Source: Xylaria sp. FL1777 (Eukaryota; Ascomycota; Sordariomycetes; Xylariales; Xylariaceae). Taken from it: a DNA stretch of 64,000 nucleotides. The DNA lies in contig MU400671.1 in the NCBI GenBank assembly GCA_022578965.1, forward strand, positions 1 through 64,000, given 5' to 3'. Positions 35,580 to 48,100 of this stretch are shown here, piece by piece. Made by a program: the position numbers and the translations under genes. The stretch's first letter is position 1. Each line of letters begins with the position of its first letter. The notes beneath the pieces are model-generated. The model searched no databases. It worked only from the letters and a program-made list of their open reading frames with translations, and was not told where the DNA came from.

Positions 35580-38500
35580 TATGAATATATATCAGGATAT
35601 CCGACGCTGGGACCTCTTCACGCTGTCAAGTCAGAGAGATGATAAGTTCAATTAAGGTGGGAATATTGACCGTGTTAGAGATACTCTAGTTACCATGAAC
35701 ACCTAACCCCATCCAAATTCAAAACCTTTAAGTGGCGTCTAGCGAGTCTTATTATATGTGTGGGTTTTCGACAGTACGATATGGCGTCAGAAACCAGTAA
35801 CCGTCTTCAGTCATGGCGAAATTGGAACTATACTGGTTATTCTGGCTTGTGATTGGGTCTAGACGGAGCACGCCTTGACAACGTGGTAATCACGACATGG
35901 CATGTGCATTACCTACTTCGCTCGATAGGTTAGGTATTTAACCACGTTCTCACGCACGTACACAAACACAATGTTTCTAGTAGGATAAGCCTCTCTGATC
36001 TCCATGGTCGTTATTTTGCTTGCCGCGGTTACTAATCGTGTTGCGCTTCCTAAATCGCTCGTCGCTTTGCTTAGATAGATCCTATCTAATGCGAGAAAAT
36101 TCAGTCTTCTAGCCAAGACACTCGTCGCAAAACTGACAGCGCCTAAGTACTAAATAGAAGCATATCGGGACACTTCAGCAGCGTCAAGAATCGAAATCAT
36201 CTAAGCTCCTAATTGCTGTCGAAGCTTGTGCTGTCTACATGCCGAGTGCCTAGAGTAGCGTATTACTGTAAGCATTGTACCTTTTTTTCTTCATTGTAAA
36301 TGACAATGAGTAGTAGCTTGAGTTTTCTCTTCAGAATCGCCAATACCTAGATAATTGTTTTAAATTGCGTAGTTTAACGGAAATAGCCTGTGACAAGCAA
36401 GTGTCTACATACCCCTTTCATTTATTTGTAAGTAGCGCTGAGCTAGAAGTGGCCACTGTTTAATATGCCGGGACACAAATATAACGATTTATAAAAAATA
36501 AGGTTCACGCATTAATAGAGGTTCTGGATCGTTAATGGAATTAGGGTTAGAAGGTTGTGTTAAATACGCAATTATCAGAAAACAAAATAATACATTAAAC
36601 TTTAGCTAACATGCCAGCTCAAACATACCTTAGGTACCTTTTTAAAATACGATATATAATAACTAGGTGAATAAAGTTGTTTAAATTTGTATGAATAGTG
36701 TATTAGCGATCAAGATAGTTAGCTGCCGATGATCTGGTGGCATTATGGGATAAGTTCTGTAACTAGGGAAAAAGATAATGTTCTGTATACTATTCGTACG
36801 CTTCCAAATCACAATTTTTTTTCTTAAGTACGAATAATTGGTATTTAATCACGCCTTTTGTGTGCTTATTTAGTGTACTTCGTGCTCACTTACCATGGCA
36901 GCAGCAGCAACTACGCACCTTTTCTTCCCCACTCTCACCCTCTCCTTTATTCGTATGTATTTTAATTTATCTATCTCTCTATCCATCTATATATATAGTG
37001 ACGGCTCTACTTGGTAGTTGTACAGCAGGCTCCACGATAGTCGTATCCGCTGAATACTATGGGTTGCAGGACTAGGGTCGCAGCAGGATAGAAGTAGCTT
37101 AATTGTGGGGAGACAGTCTAGTATTTACTATATAAAGATGAGTTCCCTCCCAATACTTCTTGGGGGGACTCAGGAATCAATAATATTGAGCCCTTACCCA
37201 TACCTACGACCTAGCAGCTACCCTTCAGTGACCCAACTTCACTCTGGAGACAAACACCTCTGACAGGACTACCCCAACAAGGCTATTCAGCTCGCTTATT
37301 TAAGACACATCGAGACGCCTTTCATAAATCCCAAAGGCCAATAGAGTTGTATAAATAAACCTATATTTCTAACCTCGTCGTTAGAGGGCTTCCTAGTAGT
37401 CATACAAACACTAACGCTATAAAACATAATAATAACTGAGCACACTCCCCACGCTCTAGTTTAAGCCCATGATATAATAGGCCTATCACCTGGCCGGTAG
37501 GGCCTATAGCTCGACCCAATAGATATCTTTCTTTTGCTCTTTCTTCAACTCTCTCGACAGCTACTGCAAAGCCGAACACATCGACGACAGATCTAATTAA
37601 TAGGTGCAAACGTATGTGTACCAGGCTTCACGTTACTGTTTTGGCACATGACAAGGGCAAAGCACTGGCTCTCAGGTCACAAATTGTCTTACATTTCGAA
37701 ATATTAATAATGGTGTGGTTTATGGCATGGAATTATTCATTCCTTACTAATTGAAAATCTTCACGGCGTCGAATTACAATGCTCTTATGAACTAGGCACT
37801 TCCATTGGGACTAGTCTTCTTATTGATTGTGTTGGGTGATGTTTATATGCTTTGTTATAGTAAGTCAAAAGTTAAGACAATTAACTTTAGTTGGTACCAC
37901 GGAAGTAGCATGGATGAAGTAATCTGCGAAGTGGTGGATATGAGGTGAAGGGGTTTTAGGGGTATCTACGAAGGGTGTCATTGGGGCAAACGCATCCTAA
38001 TCAAACATATATCAACCTGTATATTGACGATCTTGGTACGAAGATGATATTGTGTGTATAGATGGATGGGTATATTGATTATTCTACGTCGTGTTGTCCC
38101 ACGTATCTTCTTTGCTTGGATCATCTGAGCGCCGTTACCTTCTCAGATACACCCAAGGTTTCCGTGGATGACCAAGTCTTACATAGCTCTGAACACCCCT
38201 AAGGCTGCATATTTTTTAATTGAGGTTATATTGAACTCCCTTCCCTTCCCCCACCCACCATCCATTTAATATCAACGAAGAACGCGGAGGGGTAGGCCAT
38301 TGGCACGGGCCCACGCGTTGGTTCCGTATGCGGCGATCTACTCGGCTGAATTCACTCGCCACTTCTGCCCTGTGACTCCAATCTGGCTATGGGGCACGAT
38401 CCGGTCCTTCGGGGAACCGTGACAAGTACAAAATAGTTTCCTGACTAAGTCATATGTCATAATCAATTAAGCGATGGGAATGCGAGGGCCACGAGGCTTT

Positions 38501-38634
38501 AGTGACGTTTATTTTAACGATGGACTGCCGAGTTCGAAACTGATTGCTAGGTTGATCGTGCAAATCATCCCCCCCGTTAGCATTACACCCGACAAAATAT
38601 CAGCAGACATTTCATTTATATTCTACTCAGCAGA
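35580..38634. other. 3-kb gene-free interval
   Basis: No gene recognised. 36,270-36,860 is moderately AT-rich. The longest frames (about 60-70 codons) show no family resemblance. The left end is the upstream region of the second MFS gene; a TATA-like tatatattcat sits just before its start codon. Confidence 0.45.
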
Positions 38635-39333
38635 ATGTTGGGCCATCAGGGTCTCCTCATGATCTTCGCATCGCGCCTCGTCCTTGGCGGTTTGCTGGGA
38701 ATGAGAGCAAGCCCTACGGCTAGCGGCCAGTTCGGGCTCTATGCTTATGGAGGCGGCATTGGTGGCGCTCAGGTCTTTTATTCCAATGGTAAGCCACGAA
38801 TAATGGAGAATCATCACTAGGGATAGATCGAGTACCTATTGACAGTACGTGTTTGAAGGCGTGGCTTTCGTTGGCAACCAGACGCAGATGGAGGATGAAG
38901 AGGCGGCTAGTGTCGTTTGTAAGTCGGATCAATCCTCGACTAGGAGCTGGTCATTTCTTATGCGAATTTACATGCAGTCACCACGGGGCCAAACAACGCT
39001 TTCGTCGGTAACCCTGACATGAAGTCGAGTCGTGGAATCCCCTCGTGGTCGAACAAGGCATTCTTTATACCGACCTCAACGTCCTCGTCACACGACGTCG
39101 GGTTCACGAGCAAGACCGGCACGGACAGGGACACGTCGGGGTTTGTCTTCTATGGTGCAACGGCTCTGCATCAGAGCGCAGACAAGACTCTCCAAGGCTT
39201 ATGGTACGTGCTCCCGACACAGGCTCGGAGAGTTTGGTCTCTGCACTGGAATGCAACGAGCGATAAGGGCGACGGTCATCTGTCCGTAACATTGAGGAGC
39301 GTGGCGCCTGTTCAGCCCTTTGACTCGGCTTAG
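38635..39333 (+). CDS. Small secreted protein of unknown function
   Basis: Three exons (38,635-38,788; 38,859-38,918; 38,978-39,333) encode 189 residues. The first acceptor was placed at ttgaag/GC (38,858), because the stronger-looking cag 17 bp upstream breaks the frame; this gives F-Y-S-N-G-V-A-F-V-G-N. A second ATG at 38,659 would give 181 residues and a cleaner signal peptide (M-I-F-A-S-R-L-V-L-G-G-L-L-G). The mature part has F-G-L-Y-A-Y-G-G-G-I-G-G, F-V-G-N-P, G-F-V-F-Y-G and S-L-H-W-N. From memory, this framework recurs in Sordariomycete secreted hypothetical proteins of about 200 residues. No cysteine pattern or enzyme motif is evident. It lies alone in gene-poor DNA, a setting often seen for candidate effectors, but nothing shows such a role. 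Confidence 0.8.
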
Positions 39334-40035
39334 GAGGAGCCGTGCCGTGAGCTGAGATACCTTCAGTCAAGTGGTGGGGGGGCATGGGCATTAAGGGTTG
39401 GGTATAATTAATAAATTGGACGAGACGAGTTTCCAGCTCCTTAGGTAGTAACATATGTGTTTCTCCCCTAACCTTTATGTAATCAATAAACAATCAATAG
39501 TTAAGTAATAGTTTCAAGATATCTGATCGTTAATTCAATGTTTAACTCAATGTTGAAAAGAGTTTAAACGTTGAAATTTTGGCCAACTATGTAAATGTGT
39601 GAATGTAGAATGTACATAGATAAGTAGGTATACTACATAGTGTACCTATATGGCACTCAAGTCCCGAGGTTCCTTCCCTGTACCTTATCATACTGCTGGT
39701 AAGTAAATACTACATGGTAATCCGAATCCGGTAACGGCAGTACTCGACGGATACCGGTGCTAGGCGGACTCGCGCCGCCGAAAGAATCCAGTCCTTGCCG
39801 TTCCGCAAGTCGAGACAAGGGCGCGCGCCAGCAGGAGAAAAAGATGGAGATTGGAGATAAGTTGAAATCCTCCGCCCGCTCTGTTTTCAATACCTGCTTA
39901 GTCTAATCTGTCCAGTCTTATTCTTGACTATACATTGATGACGGCCGCCTAAATCTAAGAACCGGCATTTCCAAACTAGTTGCTTGTGTGTGCCTACGTC
40001 TATACCGGTGTGCTCATAATAGACACGATTGCAAC
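39334..40035. other. Gene-free interval
   Basis: 702 bp. 39,400-39,650 is AT-rich with repeated atcaatagtta/aactcaatg words. The minus frame 39,657-39,890 has no recognisable product. The right end is the upstream region of the GNAT gene. Confidence 0.45.
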
Positions 40036-40722
40036 ATGGCGCCTCCTCCTTCTTGCCAAGTTCGGCATGCCCGCCGAGAAGGTACTTGCCATTGCCCTCT
40101 TATCAGAGTCCTATTGGTGTGATAACTACTGATCACACCGTTCTGACTTAGATATTCCATCAATCCTGCAAATGATCCGCGAGTTGGCTGACTATGAGCA
40201 CGAGCTGGACGCCGTCGAAGCTACCGAGGCTTCGCTTGATGCTACCATAGCATTTGCGCCCGATGGTGTCGAGTCTACTACAGCCGCCCCAAATACTGAG
40301 CCAATCACTGCAACGCGCCCGTCACGCTGCCTCGTACTCTTCAACGAGGAAGCCAAGCCCTCGGGGATGGCCTTATACTTCTACAACTATAGTACTTGGC
40401 GTGCTAAGGCCGGCATCTACCGTGAGTAACCCAGGATCCCTCTCTCCTAGAAGAGTGATGATACCAACGCTGAGATCTTTCAGTCGAGGACCTATTTGTG
40501 CGTCCGAGCGAGAGGAAGAAGGGATATGGGAAGAGGCTGCTTGCTGAACTGGCTAAGGAGGTCGTCAGTATGGACGGGGGCAGACTCGATTGGAGCGTCC
40601 TTAAATGGAATGAGCCGAGCATCAAGTTCTACGAGTCGATTGGCGCCAAAGCTATGAACGAGTGGGTCGGTATGCGTGTTGATCATGAGGGTTTGACTAA
40701 ACTGGCTTCCCTGTTAGACTAG
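40036..40722 (+). CDS. GNAT-family N-acetyltransferase (diamine/spermidine acetyltransferase-like)
   Basis: Three exons (40,036-40,081; 40,152-40,421; 40,484-40,722) encode 184 residues. Both introns (70 and 62 bp) keep frame. Near the N-terminus is V-R-H-A-R-R-E-D-I-P-S-I-L-Q-M-I-R-E-L-A-D-Y-E, the usual GNAT opening helix region. In exon 3, L-E-D-L-F-V-R-P-S-E-R-K-K-G-Y-G-K-R-L-L is motif A, with the R/Q-x-x-G-x-G/A acetyl-CoA pyrophosphate loop, followed by W-x-V-L-K-W-N-E-P-S-I-K-F-Y-E-S-I-G-A. This W-N-x-x-x-I-x-F-Y-x-x-x-G-A pattern is typical of the SSAT/thialysine acetyltransferase branch. It transfers acetyl from acetyl-CoA to a small amine, probably in the cytosol; exact acceptor unknown. 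It is convergent with the LYR gene, 143 bp away. Confidence 0.92.
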
Positions 40723-40865
40723 AGATGGGAAGAACCAAGAAAAGAATGCCGAGTATTGTGCGGGAAAAAATCGAGATAGACACTGTACAGGACTAGAATG
40801 GGAGGGACGGCTGCGGCTAGAATTATGCGTACAAGAGCAAGAACATAAATACCTTGCATTCGCCT

Positions 40866-41978
40866 TCATCCCTTCGATGATGGTTTTGCCGTTGGCGATA
40901 CAATTCCGTTATTTGCAATACCTTGGAAGAATGAAAGATTTCTAGGCGACGGCGCCGAGATTTTTCGCTCGTTGGACCCCCAAGACACGGACCACTTCTG
41001 CTTCCCGGGGCTCTTTTGGAGGAGGGGTGACATGGTCCAGATACGACCATAGATACGCTGCAGCCTTCGCGGACTGATGACTTTAACGCCGATGGGTCTA
41101 CCGTGACCTCGAGGGTCCTGGTCCTCCTTGCCTGTGAGAGTCTTTTGCTGGCGGCTGTTTCCCCTCTCTATGACACGCGCGGGTTTCAGGACATGTTGGG
41201 ACCAATCCCACTGCTCGCTCACCGAGTCGGGACTGCTGTCCTGAACGGATCGAGCGACAGGTCTTCTTCGCGGGGTTCTGAACTCGTCAGCGCTTGCTTC
41301 GCCATGAGCCAGAGAGGCCAGGTGGTCCCATTCGCCCCGAGGTAATGGAGGTAGGAGTTGCTTGAGGACACTGGCCCAATGTTTCTTGAGCTTGTTACGA
41401 ACGAGTTTGGGGCGAAAGGGTCGGCCGAAGCAGTTCGTCCCGCTGGTGATGTACTTGGTATCGAGGAGGCGGCGCATGTGGTGGGGCCAATCACGGGCCT
41501 GCTGGGCGATTTGGGATCGGGCGAGGGCGGAGATCATGTCGAGAGACCAGTTGTCGAGCCAATCGTGCCTGTGAGGCGCGGCAGCAGTCGCGGTGCCAGG
41601 CGTGCGGCTGGAGGGCGAAGAAGCGAGGACGTGGTCAACGCGGCATCGTTCCAGCTGGGCGGTGTCGGCGGGAGGAGGCTGGCCGAGCTGCGAAGTGGCC
41701 AGGATGCGTCTTCGCTTGCCGACACGTCCGGTGGCCATGAGGCAGAGGTGCTCCAGTCGCTTAATGTTGCCGGCATTGGCAGAGCGCAGATAGCGCAGAG
41801 AAGAGTGTGCCTGCGTGACGTGGGGTTTGGGGGGGTTCGTATGGCGACAGTCGCGAAACCGTTGCTGGACGCGCGAGGTGATCCATGGCCGGCAGAGGGC
41901 CGGGAGGTAGGTGGATTCGCGGAGGAGATGGCGGTAGATATGGAGAGTAGTCTGTGGGTGGGGGATCTGAAGCGGCAT
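40866..41978 (-). CDS. LYR-motif (Complex1_LYR-like) protein, probably mitochondrial
   Basis: A single open frame of 370 codons from the ATG at 41,978. The N-terminus has L-H-I-Y-R-H-L-L-R-E-S-T-Y-L-P at about residues 11-25, matching the LYR helix (L-x-L/I-Y-R-x-L-L-R), followed by R-P-W-I and R-V-Q-Q-R-F-R. LYR proteins are small adaptors for mitochondrial complexes, Fe-S delivery or acyl-carrier protein. This protein is longer than most because of a basic, low-complexity C-terminal half. Position 169-200 (W-P-H-H-M-R-R-L-L-D-T-K-Y-I) looks conserved-type and is followed by a K-L-K-K-H-W segment. Its 5' side is abruptly cut by the LTR element at 42,049, only 70 bp upstream of the start codon, with the target duplication at 42,044. 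The normal promoter has probably been displaced, so expression may be altered. Confidence 0.8.
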   Translation of the reverse strand: MPLQIPHPQTTLHIYRHLLRESTYLPALCRPWITSRVQQRFRDCRHTNPPKPHVTQAHSSLRYLRSANAGNIKRLEHLCLMATGRVGKRRRILATSQLGQPPPADTAQLERCRVDHVLASSPSSRTPGTATAAAPHRHDWLDNWSLDMISALARSQIAQQARDWPHHMRRLLDTKYITSGTNCFGRPFRPKLVRNKLKKHWASVLKQLLPPLPRGEWDHLASLAHGEASADEFRTPRRRPVARSVQDSSPDSVSEQWDWSQHVLKPARVIERGNSRQQKTLTGKEDQDPRGHGRPIGVKVISPRRLQRIYGRIWTMSPLLQKSPGKQKWSVSWGSNERKISAPSPRNLSFFQGIANNGIVSPTAKPSSKG

Positions 41979-42048
41979 CGTGAATTATTGTTGTAGGTAG
42001 GTAAGGTAGGTAGGCGTAGATGTGGCTTCTAGGCAGCACAGGCCATGG

Positions 42049-42239
42049 TGTATACCGTGCAATAGTTGCTGTGCAGAAACCTAAGGAGCACGGACTAGCT
42101 TTACCTAAATTGGTAGTATTTATACATAGTTTTTTAGTACTATACTCAAAAGATGTTTTTTTTTTAATATTTACCTTTTTAAGTACAAACCTAACTTTAC
42201 GTAGTAATTATAAAGTTTTAAACTAGTATTTAAAAGGCA
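42049..42239. repeat. Left LTR of outer retroelement, 191 bp
   Basis: Pairs with 54,825-55,015. Its first 60 bases keep G and C (tgtataccgtgcaatagttg...) while the right half is heavily mutated (gttttaaactagtatttaaa). The partner shows the reverse pattern. The left end borders the LYR gene promoter. Confidence 0.88.
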
Positions 42240-44614
42240 TAAATAGCTATTTAAGCAGCTTTATAGCATTATATTTTAAATAAACCTTTATATAATATAT
42301 TAATACTTTACTTACTTTTTATTTTATTTTTTTAACTTTATTTTTATTTTATATACTTTAGTATTAATTTAATAAAATAGCTAAAAGCAGTAATAAAACT
42401 ATAAAGCTTAGTTTTAAAAGCAATAATTTAGTTAAGCTAGTAGTTAATAATACTATTAAAAGTGTTTATAAACGTATTAATTAATTTGTAGTTAATTTAT
42501 AACTATAATTTAATAAAATTAAAGCTATATTAATAAAAATATAGCAAAAATTAAATATAGCACTAAAAAAGCAAAAGCTAAAAAATAAAATTAATAATTT
42601 AATAAGCAAGCTTACTAATTTAAAAAACAACTAAATATTATATATAAAGCAGCTAATTAATATAACAAATAATAAAAAGCTTAAAAATTTAACTTTTAAC
42701 TTTTATAAATATTTTAAGCTTAGTAATTTGTAAATTAAGCAAAAATAATACGTTTAAACTATTTTTTTAAATGTATTTTTATTAAGTAATGCTGTTTAGT
42801 TAAATAGTTATAAAATAAAAAACAAAGTAATATTTTTAGTAATACTATAGCTAATAAAAATAGATTATATAACTTTTAATAAAATTAAAAGCATTTAAAA
42901 TTGCTTAATTTAAATATTAGTGCTATATAAACTATAGCTAAAAAAAGTTATAATAAAATTAAAAGAAAACTTTTATTAAATAGTTTTATTTGTTTATTAT
43001 TATAATATTAATTAAATAAACTTTTTAAAAGCTATAATTTAAGTATTAATTAAATATAATATATTTTATAGCTTATTAATAATATTTATTAATATATTAT
43101 TAATATAAAATAAAACATTAATAAACTTTTTATAATAGCTTTATATAATGTTTTATAAACTACTAATAATTACTAAAAACATGCAGTAAACTTATAATAT
43201 TATTATTAATAAATTAACTAATTTTATATTAATAATTTAGCTATATATAAAAAAGTTTAATAATAACTTAAACATTAATTAAATAATTAAAAAAGCTATA
43301 TAATTATTTTATATAATAGCTATAATATTAATTAAGCTAAAAATTTATAGTATTTTTAAAATAATAGTTTAATTATAAAGTATTTTAACGTTATATTATA
43401 AATGTAATATTAGCATTAAAACTGCTAAAAAACTAAGCATAATATAAATTTAACTAATAAATTATGCTAAAATATTATTAATACTAATAATTTTAAACTT
43501 TAAAACTAATAAATAAAAAATAAGCTAAGTTATAAAACATAAAAATAATTAATTTAAAGCTAGATTTATAGCTTAAGCAATATAAAACAAGTATTTTAAT
43601 TGTAATAAAATTAGCTATTATATAAAAAACTATAAAATAAAAGCTAAATAGCTTAAAAACTTTAAAACAAACTAAAAAAAGCAAATTAGCTAATTTATAA
43701 CTATTAAAAGTAGGCTTTTTTGTAATAATTTTTTTAGCAGATTTAATAAAGTTCAAAATAAATATAAAACTTTTAAAAGCAAAGCTTTAATTAGTAGCTT
43801 TAAGCATATTTTTATTATAAATAACGCTAAAAATAAAAACAATACTAATAAAATAAAATAATGCTTTATTAATTATTTTAAAAATAATATAATTAATAAA
43901 AAACTTGCTAAAATTTTTAATACTATTTAAAGTAGCTTTACTTTATTAATTAAAACAAATAAAAATTAAAAAAACCTTAATAAAAAACAAAAGCTAAAAA
44001 ATAGTTATAATAATTATTATAATTTCTTTTTAGCTAAGCTAGCTAATAGCTATAAATTTACTGTTTTTTAAAACTATAGTTATATTAATTGCTATATTTT
44101 ATAATTTTTAGCATTTAAGCTAGCATTATATTAATTATAAAAACAAAGCATAATATATAGCATTAATAAAATAAAACCTTAAATAACTAAAAATTATAAA
44201 ATAACAGCAAATTTTATAACTACTAGTAGTATATTAAAAGTATAAACATTAATAGTAAATATAGTGCTAAACTATATTTTTTTAAGCAATATAACTATTA
44301 AAAAACAGATTTTTTATAAATAAGAAAGCATTTTTATTGTTTTAAATAGTTATAAAATTATTATACTATTTAAGTTTAAAAAAAGCTTTTTAATATAGCT
44401 AATAAAGCGTTTATTTGCTAGTATAGCTAGCAAAAAATGCTATATTATAATTATTAAATAGCATAAAAATATTTCAAAAAAACTATAAATTACTAAATAT
44501 TAAAACTATTATATAAAAAACTTTTTTAAATTATTTAATTACTTTAAGCAAAAAACTAATACTATTGCTAAAATAAAGCATTATATTAATATAAATAATA
44601 GTTTGCTAGTTAAA
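42240..44614. other. Left interior of outer retroelement, RIP-saturated
   Basis: About 2.4 kb of AT sequence with only chance frames (for example 43,493-43,756, minus, low-complexity). Its last five bases, ttaaa at 44,610-44,614, are the left target copy of gypsy C. No protein framework could be read. Confidence 0.7.
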
Positions 44615-45109
44615 TGTTACAAAATTAGCACAAAAGTGGCTTTTAAAGCGGCTTAATGCCTTTATATATACTATGCACTTTTTTTTTTGCTAGCTAAAGC
44701 TAAGGTTATATAACAACTTATTTAGCTTATTAAGCTTACAGTAATTTAAAGCTTATTAAATTTACGGTAATTTAAGGCTTACTAAGCTTATAATAATTTA
44801 ATGCTTACTAAACTTGCAGTAATTTAAAAAAGGTTATTACTTTTTTTACTTTTTTTTTGTTTATATAATTATGCATTTTTTATATTTAGTTATTTATTTA
44901 ATTCTAGTTTTTTAGCTATTAATTTTTTTATAACTACTAAGCATTAATATATTTATTACTTTTAATTTTTTAAGACCTTTATTAATGCATAATAATAAAA
45001 GTACTTTAAAAACCTTTTTAACGGATTACTATTAAAAATTTTATTATTATTTATAAATTAAAACTTTAAAAGTAAACCTATTATATTAATATATAATAAG
45101 TTTATTATA
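44615..45109 (+). repeat. 5' LTR of gypsy copy C
   Basis: 495 bp, starting tgttacaaaattagcac and ending tttattata, followed by the same post-LTR sequence as copy B (ttttaatagctttttaatta). Confidence 0.9.
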
Positions 45110-48100
45110 TTTTAATAGCTTTTTAATTAATAGAACTTAATATATAAAAACAAATATTAATATAAAAAATTAAGTAACAAACAATTTATAAAATAAATTT
45201 TTAAAAGTATACTAAAGAAATATTTAAAAAACAAAAATGCTAAATAGCATTATATAAATAAACCTTACTTAATAACTAATAAACTAGATCTAAGTTATAT
45301 TACTAAAAACAAAAAATTAAAAATTAAGTTTAAAAATTTTAAAGATTTTTAAAACTAATAATATATTAAAACAACAAACTTTAGTACTTTTATTAGTTAT
45401 TTCTATTAAAAAAAAAGCAGTAGTAAAAAAAAAAAAGTTAAGCAATAATAATAAAAAAGAACTAATATTAATGCTAGTACTACAAAGCAAATTAGTTATT
45501 TTAACCTAAAAAATAGCTTAAATATTAAACGTTATAACTTTTAAACTAATATAAATATTAATTATAATAATTAAAGTAATAATAATAACTACTATTATAA
45601 TAATAAATTAAAGCTTTAAATAAGTAATTATATTATAATTAATATTAATATTATTATTAGCAAACTTAATGCTTACTTTTATTACTACTATATTTAAAAT
45701 AATAACTTAAAATAAAAAATTTAACTTTTTATTATTACTATTGCTTTTATTATTAAAATTATTTATAATATTAAAAATGTTAAACATTAAAAGTTTTAAA
45801 CTTATTGCTTTAAAGCTTTATAATAAATTTATAAATATAAAAGCTTTTTTAATTTACGTTAAACTTTATTTAAAATAGCATTTTACTACTATTATAAAAA
45901 AAAACTAAAAAATAATAATTACTTTATAATTTTTGTTAAAAAAAGTACTAAAATAATTTTAATTTATTTTAAAAGATTTTTTAAAAGCTAACAAATTAAC
46001 TAATTTTAAGCTAAAAACAAAAAAATTTTTTGAAAACTATATTAAGTTTAAAAATTAAATAAAAACATTGTTTAAAGATTTTTAAAAAGCAAAATATACA
46101 AAAAAAGCACTTTATTGCTTAAAACAAACAAAAGTAGCAATAAATTATGCTATAAAATTTAAATAATTAATAGCAATTTTAAAATTACTTAAGCTTATAT
46201 TGTTTTATTTATTTTATAATAAACTTAAAACTTAAGTTTAAAACAAACTATATAAAATAAATAAACTAGCAAAAATTAATATATATATTAATATAGCTAT
46301 TATAATTAATTAATAATTATTTAACTAGTATTTTAAAACTAAAAAAACTAAAAAAAACAAAAAAAAAAATACTTAAAAAAATATTAAACAAAAATTTAAG
46401 CAAATTAATAAAGTTTAAAAACAACAATTTTAAAATATGTTTAAAGTTAAATGTTATAACTATAAAAAAAAAAAACATTTTTAAAAATAATGCTAATCTA
46501 AAAAAAAAACAAAAAAAAAAGCTATAAAAAAAAAATTTTTTTTAACTTAAGAAAAAAATACAAGTTATAAAAGTTTAAAACAACAAAAAACAATAAAGCA
46601 ATTTAAAAAATATGTTTTTAAAGCAAAAGTATAAAATTGCTGTTTTAAGTTAAAATAAAAATGCTACATTAAATAAATCTAAATGCTTTATTTATATAAA
46701 TTAAAATAAACAAACATATAAATACTATTTAAAAGCTTTATAATTATTAAAATAAATTACAAAAAAATATATTTGTTATATAAATAATTAAAATTATTTA
46801 ATATATAACTTAAAAAAATAGTTTAATTAAAAATAGCAAATAATAAAAAGTAATAAATTAATATAGTTAGCAAACTTATAAAACTATAAAAACTTTAAAC
46901 TATTAAAGCTTAAAATATAGCTTAAAAAAAAATTATATTTAAAAAAATAAAACTATAATTATAAATAATATAGTTATTAAACTAATTATAAACTACTAAA
47001 ACATTTAATTATTAAATAAACTTAAAAAAATAAAACTTATAAAACTTTAAAATAAAAGCAAATAAAATTAAAAGCTATAAAAAATACTACAAAAAAAAAA
47101 CTAATAAAAATAAATAAAGTATTTTTATAGCTTAAACTGCTTTAAATGCAACAAAATAAAAAAGCATTAATAGTTAGCATAAAAACTAATACGTTTTAAA
47201 AACTAAAGCTAATAATTTAATTAATTATTAAAAGTTATTATTATAACAAAATTATAATAAAAAACAATAATAATATTTTATATTTAAAAAATCTAAAATA
47301 TAATAAAATACTATAAAATTACTATATAGTATATTATTACTACTAATATTTACTTAATAAATTAAAAAATAATTAGTTTTTTAAACAAATTACAAAAATA
47401 AAAATATAGAACTTTTATAAATTAAAATAATTAATTATAATTATAATTTACTATAAAAATCTATAAAGATTTACAATATTTAAAAAAATTTTTAACTACA
47501 TTTATAATATTATTTTAAAAAAATATAAAAATAATTGCTATAAATATTATTAGCTAATTAAAGCATAATTATACTAAAAAATAGTTATTAAAAGCAAAAA
47601 AGCTTAAAAACTACAATTTAAAGCTTAATTAAAAGCAAAAACAAAACAAAGCGTAATAATATTTAAAATACAAAATAAAACAAGCATTTAAACATTTAAC
47701 AAAAAAAAGTTAAAAAATAAAATAAATACTTGCTAAAAAAGCAGTAAATAGCTAAAAAAACTAAGGCTTTACGTAAAGTTTAATATAATAACTAAAAAAA
47801 CTAATTTAAAATTAAACTTATATATTAAAAAAAAAAATATAACACTTTAATTAATTTAAAAGCATAAGCTAATATAATTTTACTTAAAGTAACAAAACAA
47901 AATAAAATTTCTTAAAAATATAAGCAAAAATCCTAAAGAATTAAAAAATTTAATAAAAGTACTTCTAGTTATAATAATAATTATATATTTAAAAAAACCA
48001 AACTTTTTAATATATTTATATAAAAACACAAAAAACAAATTATATTAAATATTGCTAATATATTTAATTATAACATTATTTTAAAAATACTATAATTAAA

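Noticed and set aside
21951..41978. Secondary-metabolite cluster
   Set aside because: No polyketide synthase, peptide synthetase, terpene cyclase or other backbone enzyme can be read in the island.
41358..41996. 212-codon plus-strand frame opposite the LYR gene
   Set aside because: It is the shadow of the GC-rich minus-strand coding sequence; the minus frame carries the LYR motif and a proper ATG.
43493..43756. Open frame of 87 codons on the minus strand
   Set aside because: Low-complexity frame in RIP-saturated outer-element DNA; no domain framework and no splice context.
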